Source: Brassica napus
Taxonomy: Eukaryota; Streptophyta; Magnoliopsida; Brassicales; Brassicaceae
NCBI RefSeq assembly: GCF_020379485.1
Contig: NC_063448.1
Location: forward strand, 45,951,218-46,015,217
DNA length: 64,000 bases
Reading direction: 5' to 3'
The number at the start of each line of letters is the position of its first letter. Positions within the stretch are counted from its first letter, which is position 1. The notes beneath the pieces were generated by a model that saw nothing but the letters and a program-made list of their open reading frames with translations, searched no databases and was not told the origin of the DNA. The position numbers and the translations under genes were made by a program. Shown here in pieces: positions 34,543-45,746 of this stretch.

Positions 34543-37500
34543 ATGACGAGTACTCCAACTCCTTCTGCGACTGGAAGACTTGTAAGTAATTTAAGTCGTC
34601 TGGAAAGTCTTCCAACTGGACGACTTAGTAGATGATTTAAATATAAGTCGTCCATTTGGAAGACTTTCCAGACGACTTAATTATAAGTCGTCTACTAAGT
34701 CGTCTGGACTTATATTGTTGTCTTTGATTATTTTGCAGACAAAAAGGATGGATATTCCAGAACCCCCCGTAGGTTATACACATCAGGGGAAGAGCCAGAA
34801 GCCCACAATAGCATTTCGTATCATACGGATAACAGCAAGTTGCATACTGCTCTTAGGAAAGCTCTTACTGATGACGAATTTGAAGAGCTCAAGGAGTCGA
34901 GTTTGGGAGTTTTCATCAAGTTCAAGGAGCAGGGATTTGGTTGGGCTTCAAGGCTGGTTCACTACATGCTCAGTTTCAAGCTGGACATTAAGAAGAAGTA
35001 TGAGATGTGGTCTCTCGTTGGTCCAGAACCTTTGAGGTTTTCACTGTTAGAGTTTGAAAACCTCACTGGTCTAAACTGCGAGTACATCGAGGACCTTGAG
35101 ACACCAAAATGTGACGTTACCCCAGAGATGGTTTCTTTCTGGGGGATGCTGGGAGTTCATCTGGAAGCTGGGCCAACTACTGATCAGATAATAGCAGCAC
35201 TGAAGAGATGCGGGGATTGGTCCAGGGAAGATCGCAAGCGGCTCGCGTACCTCTCCATCTTCACTGGATTCATTGAAGGGAGAAAGTTTTCAACCGCTAC
35301 ATGATCTACTCTGGCAAGGCTAGTGATGGATTTAGAACGGTTTGAGAATTATCCATGGGGGAGAGTCGCGTTTAAGGTGCTGATGGACTCTTTGTGGAAC
35401 AAAGAAATTGCTGGCTGTTACACCGTGGATGGGTTTATACAAGTTCTTCAGGTCTGGACGTACACAGCTATGCCGGAATTGGGTGCTAGTATTGGTGGTC
35501 CCAGAGCAGACAGTCCGTCTCCACCGATACTGGCTTACGAGGGCAGCAGAGGCCGCAGATCAATGAAAGCTGCTATCTTGAGTCAGGTATTTACTTCAAT
35601 CCAAAAGACTGCGCAGACGACTTATTATAAGTCGTCTGGAAGGTCGTCCAGCTGGACGACTTATCGGACGACTTATAATAAGTCGTCTGGAAAGTCTTCC
35701 ATCTGGACGACTTATTAGACGACTTATTATAAGTCGTCTGGAAGGTCTTCCAGCTGGACGACTTAGTAGATGACTTATAATTAAGTCGTCTATTTAGTAT
35801 TTTTTTTCAAATATCTAACTCGATTCTTCTATTTAATGCAGACCCGCGTGATCAACTTTGTTGAGAAGGACATTAGTGAAATGTGGCCAAAATGGGACTC
35901 TGAGGTTGAGGACCTGCCCGCGGAGAACATCATTAAAGTCATGTATGAGCGGAGACCGTGGAAGTGGACCATGGATTGCGGGGAAGTCACTGGTACTAAG
36001 GTCAATACAAAACCTAAGGTTGTGACTCCATCGAAGAAGGCCAAAGAGATGGTTGTGTTGGAGGAGGAGGAGGAGGAGGAGGAAGACAATCCAAGACCTC
36101 GGAAGAAAGCTCGTAAAGAAGCTCCTAAAGTGGCTAGTGAAGAGGCTAGAGAAGAGGCTAGAGAAGAGGCTAGAGGGGTGACCAGAGAGGAGTTGGAAAT
36201 TATGTTCAAGGGCGTAGCTGACTGCATGAAAAAAGGGTTTAATAAGTGCATGAGGGAGTTTAGGAAGTTGTCCGATAGATTGGAAGCTGTGGAGAAGAAG
36301 GTTGGTGTCACCAATCAGGCTACTCCTCCACCTCTAACCAATCAGGCTACCCCTCAAGATAAACAGCCTACCCCTCTTGCCAAAGAAACCGGGGGTAGAA
36401 ACAAACAGGCTACCCCTCATGCCAATGAAACCGTGGTTAGTAACCAGCCTCCTCCTCATCAAACCAAACAGCAGCCTCCTCCTCCTCAAAAGAAACAGCA
36501 GCAGCCTCCTCCTCCTCAAAAGAAACAGCCTCCTCCTCAAAAGAAACAGCCTCCTCAAATCAAAGAGGTTAGTATCAAATCCAGGGTTAACTAGTTGTCC
36601 AGACGACTGTAAAAGTTGTCTGGACGACTAGTTGACCCTGGACGACTTAAACGTAAGTTGTCTGGACGACTAGTTGACCACGGAAGACTTAATTTTAAGT
36701 CGTCCAGGGTCAACTAGTCGTCCAGACAACTTTTATTTAAGTCGTCCAGAGTTAACTTGTGTGCAACTTTTATTGCAGAGATGGTTGCCGGAGGATACAA
36801 CAACCGAGGCGAACTCGGTAAATAAGATCTTGCCGGAGGATAAAGCTTCCACCGAGCCAAGCGATCCAGTTTCAGAACCGAGCCTGGTTGTATTGGACAA
36901 GCGTGCAAAGAGTAAACGAGCGAAGAAACCTGCTCTCACTGTGAGATCTCCTTATACGGCAGAGAAAAAAAAGATAAAGTGGCAGCCTATAATCCATTTC
37001 CGCCAGTAAACAAAGATAAGTTGAAGGAACTCGCTGATTGGTTGAAAACTGATCCGTAAATGATTGCTTTACCCATAATAGCTTGATTTAGTCGTCCAAA
37101 ACTGATTGCTTTTTTGTTTGCAGTCATTATTTAACTAAGACCGAGGACAAACCACGTACATCACCAACAAGGTGGTACCACTTCCTCCGGACAGCCAGAG
37201 GATGGCTGGAAGACTGCGTAAGTCTTCTGCACACGATTTAAGTCGTCTACAAAGTCGTCCAAGTAGACTACTTTCCAGACGACTTAAAGATAAATCGTTT
37301 GGAAAGTCGTCTACTTGGACGACCACGTAGACGACTTATATTTAAGTCGTCTGGTAACTTCTAACTTGTTATATTTAATATGCAGCATATAGATGCTTGG
37401 ATTAATGTGCTAAGGCAGAGGTATCAGGAGAACCCACAAGCTTTCAGGAGCGAGCGAATGTGCTTCCTGGATCACAACTTTTCCCAGTCTTGGAGAGAGC

Positions 37501-38093
37501 AGTATCAGCTCTTCAAAACATCGGAACCTGATCACAAAGGTTTAGGAAGAGTTCTACCTGGTGGGGCGTCGAATTTTTATGACGGATCAATACCTTCATT
37601 TTGCCAATCAAACAAGAAGTGGGGGGAGGACATTGATGATATCTATGCGCCAGTGAACTTGGACGACAAGCATTGGGTTGCTATTTGGATATCGATCCCT
37701 AAGAGGCACATAGTCGTCTGGGACAGCATACCTTCATCTAGTGTACCAGACGCATGGGATGCGATAATGGAGCCTTTTCTCCAGATGGTCCCTTATCTGC
37801 TTGTTGAGTGCGCAGCCACCGACGAAATACGGGTCAAATACGGGTTGGAGCCATACACATATGAGAGACCGCTGAAAGGTGTACCCACGGCCAACAATGG
37901 TGATTGTGGCGTGTACGCTGTAAAGTACATTGAATGTCATGCTCTTGGCGTCTCCTTTGACCCTAAAGACTTTGCTAGGTGCAACGCGAAGAAAATGAGG
38001 GATAATATGGCGGTGGATATATGGAAGGAGCTTGTTGATCAGCATCTGAAAGAAAATGTGGATGGTGATAAGTTCGTGGGCATGTATGATTAG
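34543..38093 (+). pseudogene. Kaonashi-type Ulp1-like (C48 peptidase, DUF1985) gene, broken
   Basis: Proposed exons: 34543-34581, 34739-35586, 35842-36567, 36779-37055, 37124-37217 and 37386-38093, with GT-AG introns and matching phases. Exon 2 carries a DUF1985-type region (GFGWASRLVHYML, PLRFSLLEFENLTGLNC). Exon 3 is acidic and Lys-rich, then Pro/Gln/Lys-rich with PPPPQKKQ repeats. The last exon is a Ulp1 cysteine protease domain: KHWVAIWI (His), VVWDSI (Asp) and NGDCGVYAVKY (Cys). The glutamine expected six residues before the cysteine is Thr. Breaks: a frame change at a C run near 34769, an in-frame TGA at 35302-35304, and a frame change at an A run near 36965. SUMO-type deconjugation is the family activity, but transposon-borne copies have no proven role. 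Confidence 0.82.
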
Positions 38094-38514
38094 CATTTGA
38101 ACATGATTTTTTAACAAGCGAAGTATTTGTATTTCAGCTTGTCTTTGTATAGATTTGTAAATATATAAGTTGTCTGGAAGAAATAAGTCGTCTGGAAGGT
38201 TTTCCAACTGGACGACTTACAAATAAGTCGTCTAGAAGGTTTGGACGACTTATTATAAGTCGTCTGGAAGGTTTTCCAACTGGACGACTTACAAATAAGT
38301 CGTCTAGAAGGTTTGGACGAATTGAAGGGATAGTAGAAGGTAGTCTAAAAATAAAATACACTTGAAGGGATAGTAGAAGGTCGTCTAAAAATAAAATACA
38401 CTGGACGACATAGTAGAAGGTCGTCTAAAAATAAAATACACTGGACGACTAAAAATTTAGTCGTCTGGACGGGTAATCAAGTCTGGACGACTTAAATTTA
38501 GGTCGTCTGGACAA

Positions 38515-38935
38515 CTAGTCAACTGGTTGTGTACATTGTGGTTTCGTATGGCCAGTTTCCTTGCAGTTTGAGCATCTCCGTGCCCTGTGTTTCTTCCTGG
38601 GTTTGTGTCCTCTCATCCTAGATAGCTCCAACCAAGATTGCCATCTTGATTTCTTCGGTCTCCCCCGACCACGCTTTAGTTCTGGAGGAAAGCATTCTCG
38701 TTCCTCAATATGTTGTGACACGATAGGATATATATTCTCTGAGTATCCTGCATACAGATAATTCTTTGAGTACAGTGGACATACAAGTGTGGAGATATGC
38801 AAACCATCATGTATTCCAGCAGCTATAGCATGAGAGCAAGGTATTTTCTCCACTCCATATACACCACAATCACACTTTGCATGTTCCAAATCAACCACAC
38901 AGTCCATTTTGCCACCTTTGACAAAGAAATGCCAT
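38515..38935 (-). pseudogene. MURA-type transposase C-terminal remnant (SWIM and CCHC fingers)
   Basis: On the minus strand the frame shows a SWIM zinc finger (CDCGVYGVEKIPCSHAIAA), then a linker with YSKNYLYAGYSENIYP, a basic AT-hook-like GRGRPKKSR, and a CCHC knuckle (CSNCKETGHTKPQC) near the C-terminus, a layout typical of plant Mutator transposases. A stop lies just upstream at the intron-like junction. The catalytic DDE core and N-terminal domains are missing: the DNA upstream to 39745 is all AAGTCGTC modules. The element therefore could not supply its own transposase. Confidence 0.85.
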
Positions 38936-39745
38936 CCATCAATTTAAAGGTAAGTCGTCTAAAGAGGTCACTTTTGCAATTGAAAATTAAAAGGGACGAC
39001 TTAATTCTAAGTCGTCCGGCTTTGTTTGTTAAAAAAAAAACTTCAGACGACTTATATATAAGTCGTCTACGAGAAACGGGCTAGTTTTGCATTTGACCGA
39101 ATCGTGTCAGATCTTTGACTATTTCTGGACGACTTATAATTCAGTCGTCTCTGGTAAAGTTAAAATTTCAATATTTTATGAAAACTTGACGACTTACGTG
39201 TAAGTCGTCCTAGGTTAGTTTTGTAATTGAAAAATAAAACTTGAAATTTAACTTTCTCCAGACGACTTAGATGAAAGTCGTCCAGCTAAACGACTTAATT
39301 TAAGGTCGTCCGGGATAAGCAAGGTTTGACCAGAAAATTGGGAAAAATTCTGGACGACTTTGCTTTCCCCGGACGACTTTAAATTAAGTCTTCTGGAGGG
39401 ACGACTTTATATTAAGTCGTCTGGTTAAAGTTAAATTATGAAGTTTTATTTTTCAATTACAAAACTAACCTAGGACGACTTACACGTAAGTCGTCAAGTT
39501 TTCATAAAATATTGAAATTTTAACTTTCCCAGAGACGACTGAATTATAAGTCGTCCAGAAATAGTCAAAGATCTGACACGATTCGGTCAAATGCAAAACT
39601 AGCCCGTTTCTCGTAGACGACGTATATATAAGTCGTCTGGAGTGTTTTTTTTTAACAAACAAAGCTGGACGACTTAATTTAAGTCGTCCGTTTGACCAGA
39701 AGACTCATCAGTAAGTCTTCTACATACAGATGACTTACTAGTAAG

Positions 39746-40230
39746 TCTTCTACGCGAACAGATCTTGAAGAAAAATTCAAATTCGTACCTTAAACGAATT
39801 TATATAGAAAAATCGATTTGTAAAATACAAAAATCGATTTTATATACAAAAATCGATTTTATAAATACAAAAAAAATTAAAAAATTCTAAATCAATTCAA
39901 CAAAACAAATTATTCAACCAAATTATAATTCTAAACCTATTATACAACCAAATCACAATCCTAACCAATCACCCTAACAAAAATCTATCAAAACTACACA
40001 AAAACCTAACAAATAGAACCTAAGAGAGTGGGATAGGGTCCTTACATGATTTGTGTAAGAGAAGGGGGAGATCGCCGGAGATATCGTCGGATTTCAGGGA
40101 GATATCGTCGGATTTCAGGGAGATATCGTCGGATTTCAGGGGGAAATCGCCGGAGAGAAGAGAGGAGTCGCGTAGAGGAAGAAGAGAGAAATGGGGAAGA
40201 AGAAGGGGCTCGTGGTTATAAAACCTAGGG
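39746..40230 (-). promoter_or_regulatory. Probable promoter and 5' leader of the lost MURA gene
   Basis: Read on the minus strand, a TTTTATAA-type TATA element near 40215-40225 is followed by a pyrimidine-rich leader, a 21-bp triplet repeat and a GTAAGG donor-like site near 40045, then AT-rich intron-like DNA. This is the position where a transposase gene running toward 38515 should start. Function is inferred only from composition and position. Confidence 0.4.
40080..40142. repeat. Three 21-bp tandem units
   Basis: GATATCGTCGGATTTCAGGG plus A is repeated three times exactly or nearly so (40080, 40101, 40122). The plus-strand frame over it (repeating RYRRISG) is a by-product. Confidence 0.9.
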
Positions 40231-40785
40231 TCCGACGGACATTATCCGTCAGAATTCTAATTTTAATTTTCGCGAAACATTTGCCCGGTAAAATGAAAAT
40301 ATTCCGAGGAAATACCGAGGAACTAGTGTTTGGGGTTTCAAAACATCAATTTTTTTTGCCGTATTTCATTTCTTATACAATTGTAATGCATACCATTGAG
40401 GATTCTTTGTATAGATGAGCATAAACCATGAAATAACAAATTTCAAAACTAATTGAAAGTATTCCCTTTACCGTTCTTTAAAAGGTATAAGTGTTTCTCT
40501 TATGTTGTGGGATTTCGTTCATACAATCGGAAAAGTGTTAATTATACGGTAAGGAACAAATATTTGACTTCATAATGAACGTAAGACACTTAATAAGGGT
40601 TATATAGGTGTTATTCAAACCGTAAAACGTTGTTTTCTGTTTAAAAACCCTATTTTCTCGGAATTTCCTCGGATTATTCCGAGGGAACTCCGAGGAAACC
40701 CTCTTCTTCCTCGGAATTTCCTCGGAATATTCCGAAGAAATTCCGAGGAACTAGTGTTTGGGGTTTCAATACGTCAATTTTGTTT

Positions 40786-41235
40786 TATAAACGGATCGAT
40801 CGATGGATATATGTCCAAAAACGCATCGATCGATCACTAAGATGGACCAAAGCGTAAGAATGTGATCGATCGATGAGATTATCCCATCGATCGATCGAGA
40901 ATCTCAAATGTTCCTCGGAATGTCCTCGGAAAATCTTGTAAGTTTTTTTTATAAACATATCGATCGATGGATATATGTCCAAAAACGGATCGATCGATCA
41001 CTAAGATGGACCGGACCGTAAGAATGTGATCGATCGATGAGATTATCCCATCGATCGATCGAGAATCTCAAGTGTTCCTCGGAATGTCCTCGGAAAATCT
41101 TGTAAGTTTTTTTATAAACGGATCGATCGATGGATATATGTCCAAAAACGGATCGATCGATCACTAAGATGGACCAAAGCGTAAGAATGTGATCGATCGA
41201 TCCGTATTTGTTCAAAAACGCATCGATCGATGCGT
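40786..41235 (+). repeat. 164-bp tandem repeats rich in CGATCGAT, 2.7 copies
   Basis: Units begin TATAAAC at 40786, 40950 and 41113 (periods 164 and 163; the last is partial). Each contains several palindromic ATCGATCGAT words, GGATATATGTCCAAAAACG, CACTAAGATGGACC and the CACTA-type TTCCTCGGAATGTCCTCGG. It lies in the left subterminal region upstream of the ATHILA-ORF1-like gene, where CACTA elements usually carry transposase-binding repeats. Confidence 0.92.
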
Positions 41236-41743
41236 GTGCGGGAAACAGAATTATAAGGCAAAACCCGACCTTTGTTGGATCTAAACCTCAGAACTCTCAT
41301 CCCCTCCGATTTCCCCTATAATTCGCCCCCCCCTTTCTCTCTCTATAATCATCCGATTTGAACAATTTTGGGCTCTATTCCCCTTGATTTTTCGAGCTCT
41401 ACCTGATTCCTACACTCGTTTTCACCCTAAGACAGGTATACTCCACGAATCTCCACATTCTGAAATCGTGTTCTTGAGCAATTTTTTGGGTTTTGTGAAT
41501 TTCTTATTTCCGTGTTGATTCCTTGATCAAATATGCATGAAACAGATGTTTAAACATGAAATATAACACAATTGTCTGTGATCAACGAGTTTGGAACAGG
41601 ATTTGAGATGATTTAGGGATTGAGAATTTTTTTCAATTTGGTTTTTTTTATTCACAACTCGATTTCGCCTTTCATTTTCATGTTGCTTTGAGTTCTTAAT
41701 TGATTATAACCATGTTGAGAGCAATGATTCTATTTTGTAGAGA

Positions 41744-43192
41744 ATGAAGCGCACGAAAACATCAGCAAAGAAGAACACACAAGAAGAGGGTTCGTCTCAG
41801 CGAGAGAAGCAAAGGCCAGAGAAGTGGGATAAGTCTGATACCACCCACTACAACAACATGAAGAAGGTAGCCGTTCCGGCTACACAACTAGCATGTCCTG
41901 AGACGATGACAATATTGGGAATCAAAGCAGACATTGAAGGGCTGTTCTAGAACATGGGTCTAGGCCAACTATGCAACCTCAACGAACCCACTTATCCGGA
42001 GTTGGTACGCCAGTTCATAGCATCCGCATACGTCAGCCGTCCCGATGATAGCCATCAGGAAGGTTTTCTGGCATTCGTAGTGCAGAAAGTATACTATGAG
42101 GTATCTTTCAGAAACCTCTGCGGACTATTTGGATTGAGTGTAGGGGAGAGGACATCTGGTCTTTATTGGACTTCAGAGCTGTTGAACTTCTGGGAAACGA
42201 TTGGCACAGGGGTTTATAGATCTTCTCAGGCAAAGGAGTCACTTATCCGGAGCCCAGTACTGAGATATGCCACACGCCTCATTGGCTCATTGCTATACGG
42301 GACAACCACAGCCGCATCAGTCACGCAATGGGAGTTGTGCCTCCTGTACCAAGGTGTGAGGCATTTGCTACCGGCATTTGGAAACTCTACATTCCCACCT
42401 GCTACTGCCTTCAACATGGGAGCGGTGCTGGCCGTAAACTTAGCAGGATACAAGGGGAAAGTAACCAAATACAAGAGCAATGCATGTGGATTTGGTGCAG
42501 TGATTACTCGGATCCTTAGACATGTGGGTGTAGACTGCGAGAACCAGCAGGTAGCACTGGACAGATCGAACAACATTGCTTGGAACTACCTGGATGTCAT
42601 TTCTCTTGTAAGTAAGGAGTTCATAGCTGGTCCCCACTCGAGGATCGATCGGGATGGTCCTTACGTCTACGTATTCCAGGACCGAGCGAAGAAAACACTC
42701 TACTGCCACCTGCCTCAGATCGGCCTGACTGCTCTACTTTCAGAGGCTGCAGTTGAGTTCCTACCCCCTACTACCGCACTAGTAGACAAGCCATCCTTCT
42801 TCACGCCAAAATATCAGACCAAAGGCAAGGCCGTGGTTGATGAAGAAGGAGAAGATGAGGCTACACAAGCCATTTCAGATGATTCACAACCCCATCAGCT
42901 ACTCCCATCAGACTCCAGCCAGTACAAGCTGCAAGAGCTTCCACCGAACGCCACTTCGCGCCAGCAACAACATTGGAGAGATCAGAGCATAAAGACAAAC
43001 AACGACATGCTACACAAGATCTGGGCTGCCATTTCACGTATCAGGCCGTGTCGTTGCCAAAAGGATGATGTAGTTCATCGGGACAACTCTCCATCCAGCT
43101 CTGGTTCGGGTTCGAGTGGTACACACAGGGTAAGAAAGAGGTCCAAGAGACCCAACGATGCAGGAACATCTGGAGCAGGAGACGAGGAGTAG
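41744..43192 (+). pseudogene. ATHILA ORF1-type protein gene inside the CACTA element, one in-frame stop
   Basis: The frame runs 482 codons with a single TAG at 41948-41950; both sides stay in the same frame. The protein resembles the Arabidopsis retrotransposon ORF-1 (ATHILA) family: GLGQLCNLNEPTYPELVRQF, FRNLCGLFGLSVGE, NFWETIGTG and PVLRYATRLIGSLLYG. The tail is Ser-rich, then basic (RVRKRSKRPNDAG). Function of the family is unknown. An upstream non-coding exon is likely, since CAGGTATACTCC (about 41435) and TTTGTAGAG before the ATG look like donor and acceptor. It converges on the TNP2 gene, with CACTA-type words on both sides, so it belongs to the CACTA element rather than to a separate Athila remnant. 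Confidence 0.75.
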
Positions 43193-43494
43193 GAGCTATC
43201 ACCAGCCAGTATTGCCATTTGATTTCCGACCGCGCTATTTTATTTTCTTTTCTATTCTAACGTTTTATGGTCTTATTTTCTGTTAATTTTGAACTTAGTT
43301 TTTTTTTTCTTAATTATGAGTTCGTATTTCTTTTACATGGTTTCTTCGTTTTATTTGGTTGTGTTTTGAGTAGTTTTTAATTCGTATTCAGCTTTGCCTT
43401 GCTAGATAAACCAAATAACTAATATCCGAGGAAAGAGGTTATATCAAGTGTTCCTCGGAATTTTCTCGGTATTTCTTAAAAAAAAAAAAAAAAA

Positions 43495-44857
43495 TCAATG
43501 GTAGTCTGTTTCCGAGTCATCATCACCAGATGAATCTGAATCTGGATCTTGGTGAAACTCTCCAATCACTGGTTCATCCTCTACGTGAACGACGGCTTCC
43601 TCTCCAAAGTCGGTTAAATCGACAACAAGGCCAACTCCAGCTAAATCTTCTGCTGCACTTAAGTTGCCGGATGTGCTTGGTTGTAGTGGGTCTTCCAGCT
43701 CAGAACTTCCCTGAACTCGGCCTCTCGGGTTGAGTCTTGTAACAGTAACCCATGGATCATCTTTGTTCCTTACCCGGGGGTACTTAATATAACAAACCTG
43801 TAACATTTAGAAAATTATAAATTAATACACATGATGATGAATCATTCTGAATAATTAACATTTAATTACCTGATCGGCCTGAGAAGCAAGAATGAAAGGA
43901 TCATAATATTGCAGCTTTCGCCTCGAATTTACTGATGTAACACAAAATGCATCTGTTCTCACACCTCGATCTGGAGTGTTGTCGTGCCAATCACAATAGA
44001 AAACAGTACAGCACAATCCAACCATGCCCAAATACTTGATTTCCAAAATCTCATGTATGTGTCCGTAGTATACATCATCTCCTGATGCAGAACAAACGCC
44101 AGCATCATAAGTCGTACTCGAACGTCTCCTCTTCTGAGTTGTGAATTCATATCCTCGAGTACAAAATCTCGGATATGACTTCACAACAAAGTTTGGTCCA
44201 ACAACCATCTCACGTATCCAATCGTCAAATGTTTCACCTCTGGCCAAACCAGCAAACACCTATTAATATCACATATATATATGTTATATCAATAAATGTG
44301 AATTAGTATAAATATGTGATAAAATATATTTTAATTTGTTTAAAGCACTCACATAAGTAAACATCCATCCAGTAAATTCTCTCTGCTTCATTTCTTCTAG
44401 TTCGTCCTCTGTGGCGTATCTATACTCGAACCGCTTTTCTGCCATGGAAATCATGTATATGATGACAATAATGTAATTAATTAAGATTTAAATTTCAACT
44501 TGTTAAAATAAAAATTTGTAAGCTCATTTATTTACCTCTCATATTGTAGAACGTCTTCGCAGTTGGTGAGCAAATATGTTTGCAAATGACTGCGCTCCTG
44601 CTCAGTAAGTCGACGGTCCTTTGGTTTTCCGCTAAGTCGTCCAATGTCTGTGAAAATGTCTGGAACCGTAACATGATATGTTGCCCGTTCGCCTCTATCA
44701 TCATGCCGAGCAGGTCTTCTGTTTTTGGTCTGAACTTCTGCTGGAAAGTAGTACTCGGCAAAGTTTGAAGTTTCTTCATTGATCATCTGTGCGACTATAG
44801 TTACTTCCACCCTACTTAAATTTTTCACCATCTTCTTCAAATGGAACATATACCGCT
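43495..44857 (-). pseudogene. TNP2 transposase gene, 3' part (DUF4218 end, DUF4216)
   Basis: Minus-strand exons are about 44857-44535, 44445-44354, 44262-43870 and 43799-43495, with GT-AG introns. They encode the end of a DUF4218-type region (FAEYYFPAEVQTK, HLQTYLLTNCEDVLQYER), a short linker exon (GWMFTY), a DUF4216-type region (YYGHIHEILEIKYLG, VFYCDWHDNTPDRGVR, FILASQADQ) and an acidic tail ending SGDDDSETDYH. CACTA TNP2 proteins cut at the element ends. This part looks intact but is cut from its 5' half by the gypsy insertion at 44857, within the DUF4218 exon. Confidence 0.85.
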
Positions 44858-45359
44858 TGTGAGAGACAAGGTTTCACTTCTTAGATTTAGGTTAGGTCAA
44901 GAGAGATGAATGAGAATCGTGGGCTGAATCCCGTAAATAAACTTGAAGAATGAATATGATTTTATTGATGAGTTGAAAGATGATGAATACAAAGGAATGT
45001 ATCTTGAGATGATTACTAAAGAATACGTAATGCTTTTAATCTAGTACAAAAGTTGATATATGGAAAAGAGATGGCTTGTCTTTTATCTTCTCCGTCTTTA
45101 TATAGTCTAGGTTTCGTTGGCAACCCTTCAACTGTTCTCCGAGATATTCGGCTTCAATTACGGAACTCGCTTTAGGCTCCTCTTGACCGAGTCTCTTAAG
45201 GTGTTAGCTCACTTTCTGTCGTGACCTCTGCTATGATGTCTCCCAGGTCCAGTCGTCAGCTCGGCTTTCAGCTCCCTTTGTTATGATGGGCTTATCGCAA
45301 CCCACATGCTAGCTCACGCTTATCGGTACCTCACCTGAGGGTCATATTCGGGTCCAACA
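44858..45359 (-). repeat. 3' LTR of gypsy element 1
   Basis: On the plus strand it runs TGTGAGAGACAAGG to GGGTCCAACA; on the element strand it therefore starts TGTTGGACCC and ends CTCTCACA. A CTATATAAAG TATA box on the minus strand lies at about 45096-45106. Confidence 0.96.
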
Positions 45360-45377
45360 GTTGCCCCCAGCTTCCGA
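45360..45377 (-). promoter_or_regulatory. Polypurine tract of gypsy element 1
   Basis: Read on the minus strand, GGAAGCTGGGGGCAA directly precedes the 3' LTR, where plus-strand DNA synthesis is expected to start. Element 2 has the same tract at 60169-60186. Confidence 0.7.
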
Positions 45378-45562
45378 ATAAAATCCTTTGTCTCGGAAGC
45401 TAGAATCTAGCTATCGATCTTATCTTTTCGTTAAGATAATGATTAGTTCTTATCCTATTTAGATTCAGCTTACTCGATCTAACGGTCTTTATTACGTTTG
45501 GCAGAATCTACGGTTCAGATGGAGAGGGTTTGAAATGACTTTTCCGAATCTCGAGAGGTGAT

Positions 45563-45574
45563 GGGATATAAAGC
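45563..45574 (+). promoter_or_regulatory. TATA-like element for the antisense gene
   Basis: GATATAAAGC on the plus strand, about 175 bp upstream of the antisense ATG and outside the LTR, suggests the antisense gene has its own promoter. It is conserved in element 2 (about 60376). Confidence 0.5.
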
Positions 45575-45746
45575 GGTGAACATTAACTGCTAGCCTCCCA
45601 CTTTCTCCACGCCTCCGTTCGGTTTTCAAGGTAACTTCTCTCCTCTCTCTTTATTTTACTGCGATTTTTTTATCTTCCTCGTTACTTTTCTCTGCAAATT
45701 CTCTCCCAAACCTTGCAATCGATTTTCTCCTTAACCTTCCCATACT

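Larger units (their letters stand above)
33460..39745. repeat. Dispersed inverted AAGTCGTC modules
   Basis: Words built on AAGTCGTCTGGA and its complement TCCAGACGACTT, often arranged as inverted pairs that could fold back, cluster at about 33460-33530, 33900-34000, 34585-34710, 35605-35795, 36590-36765, 37080-37100, 37205-37360, 38165-38520 and 38945-39740. These clusters fall in the left flank, in nearly every intron of the Ulp1-like gene, between the two converging genes and upstream of the MURA remnant, and are almost absent from exons. Confidence 0.9.
33304..40230. mobile_element. MULE-like (Kaonashi-type) element with Ulp1-like gene and MURA remnant
   Basis: A Ulp1/DUF1985 gene (plus strand) and a C-terminal MURA transposase remnant (minus strand) converge, an arrangement known for Kaonashi-type Mutator-like elements in Arabidopsis relatives. 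The left edge is placed at GGGAGAATTGCCAAGTGTG (33304), which looks like a MULE terminus, but I found no matching inverted terminus on the right and no 9-bp duplication. The right limit is where CACTA-type sequence begins. AAGTCGTC modules occur through the whole block. Boundaries are therefore approximate. Confidence 0.6.

Noticed and set aside
33460..39745. CRISPR-like repeat array
   Set aside because: The repeats are inverted, irregularly spaced and lie in eukaryotic introns; there are no uniform spacers.
40046..40228. Plus-strand frame with repeated RYRRISG
   Set aside because: Product of a 21-bp tandem repeat in the leader of the lost MURA gene.
40232..43480. Independent Athila LTR retrotransposon remnant
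   Set aside because: No Athila LTR, gag or pol nearby, and CACTA-type subterminal words lie on both sides of the gene.
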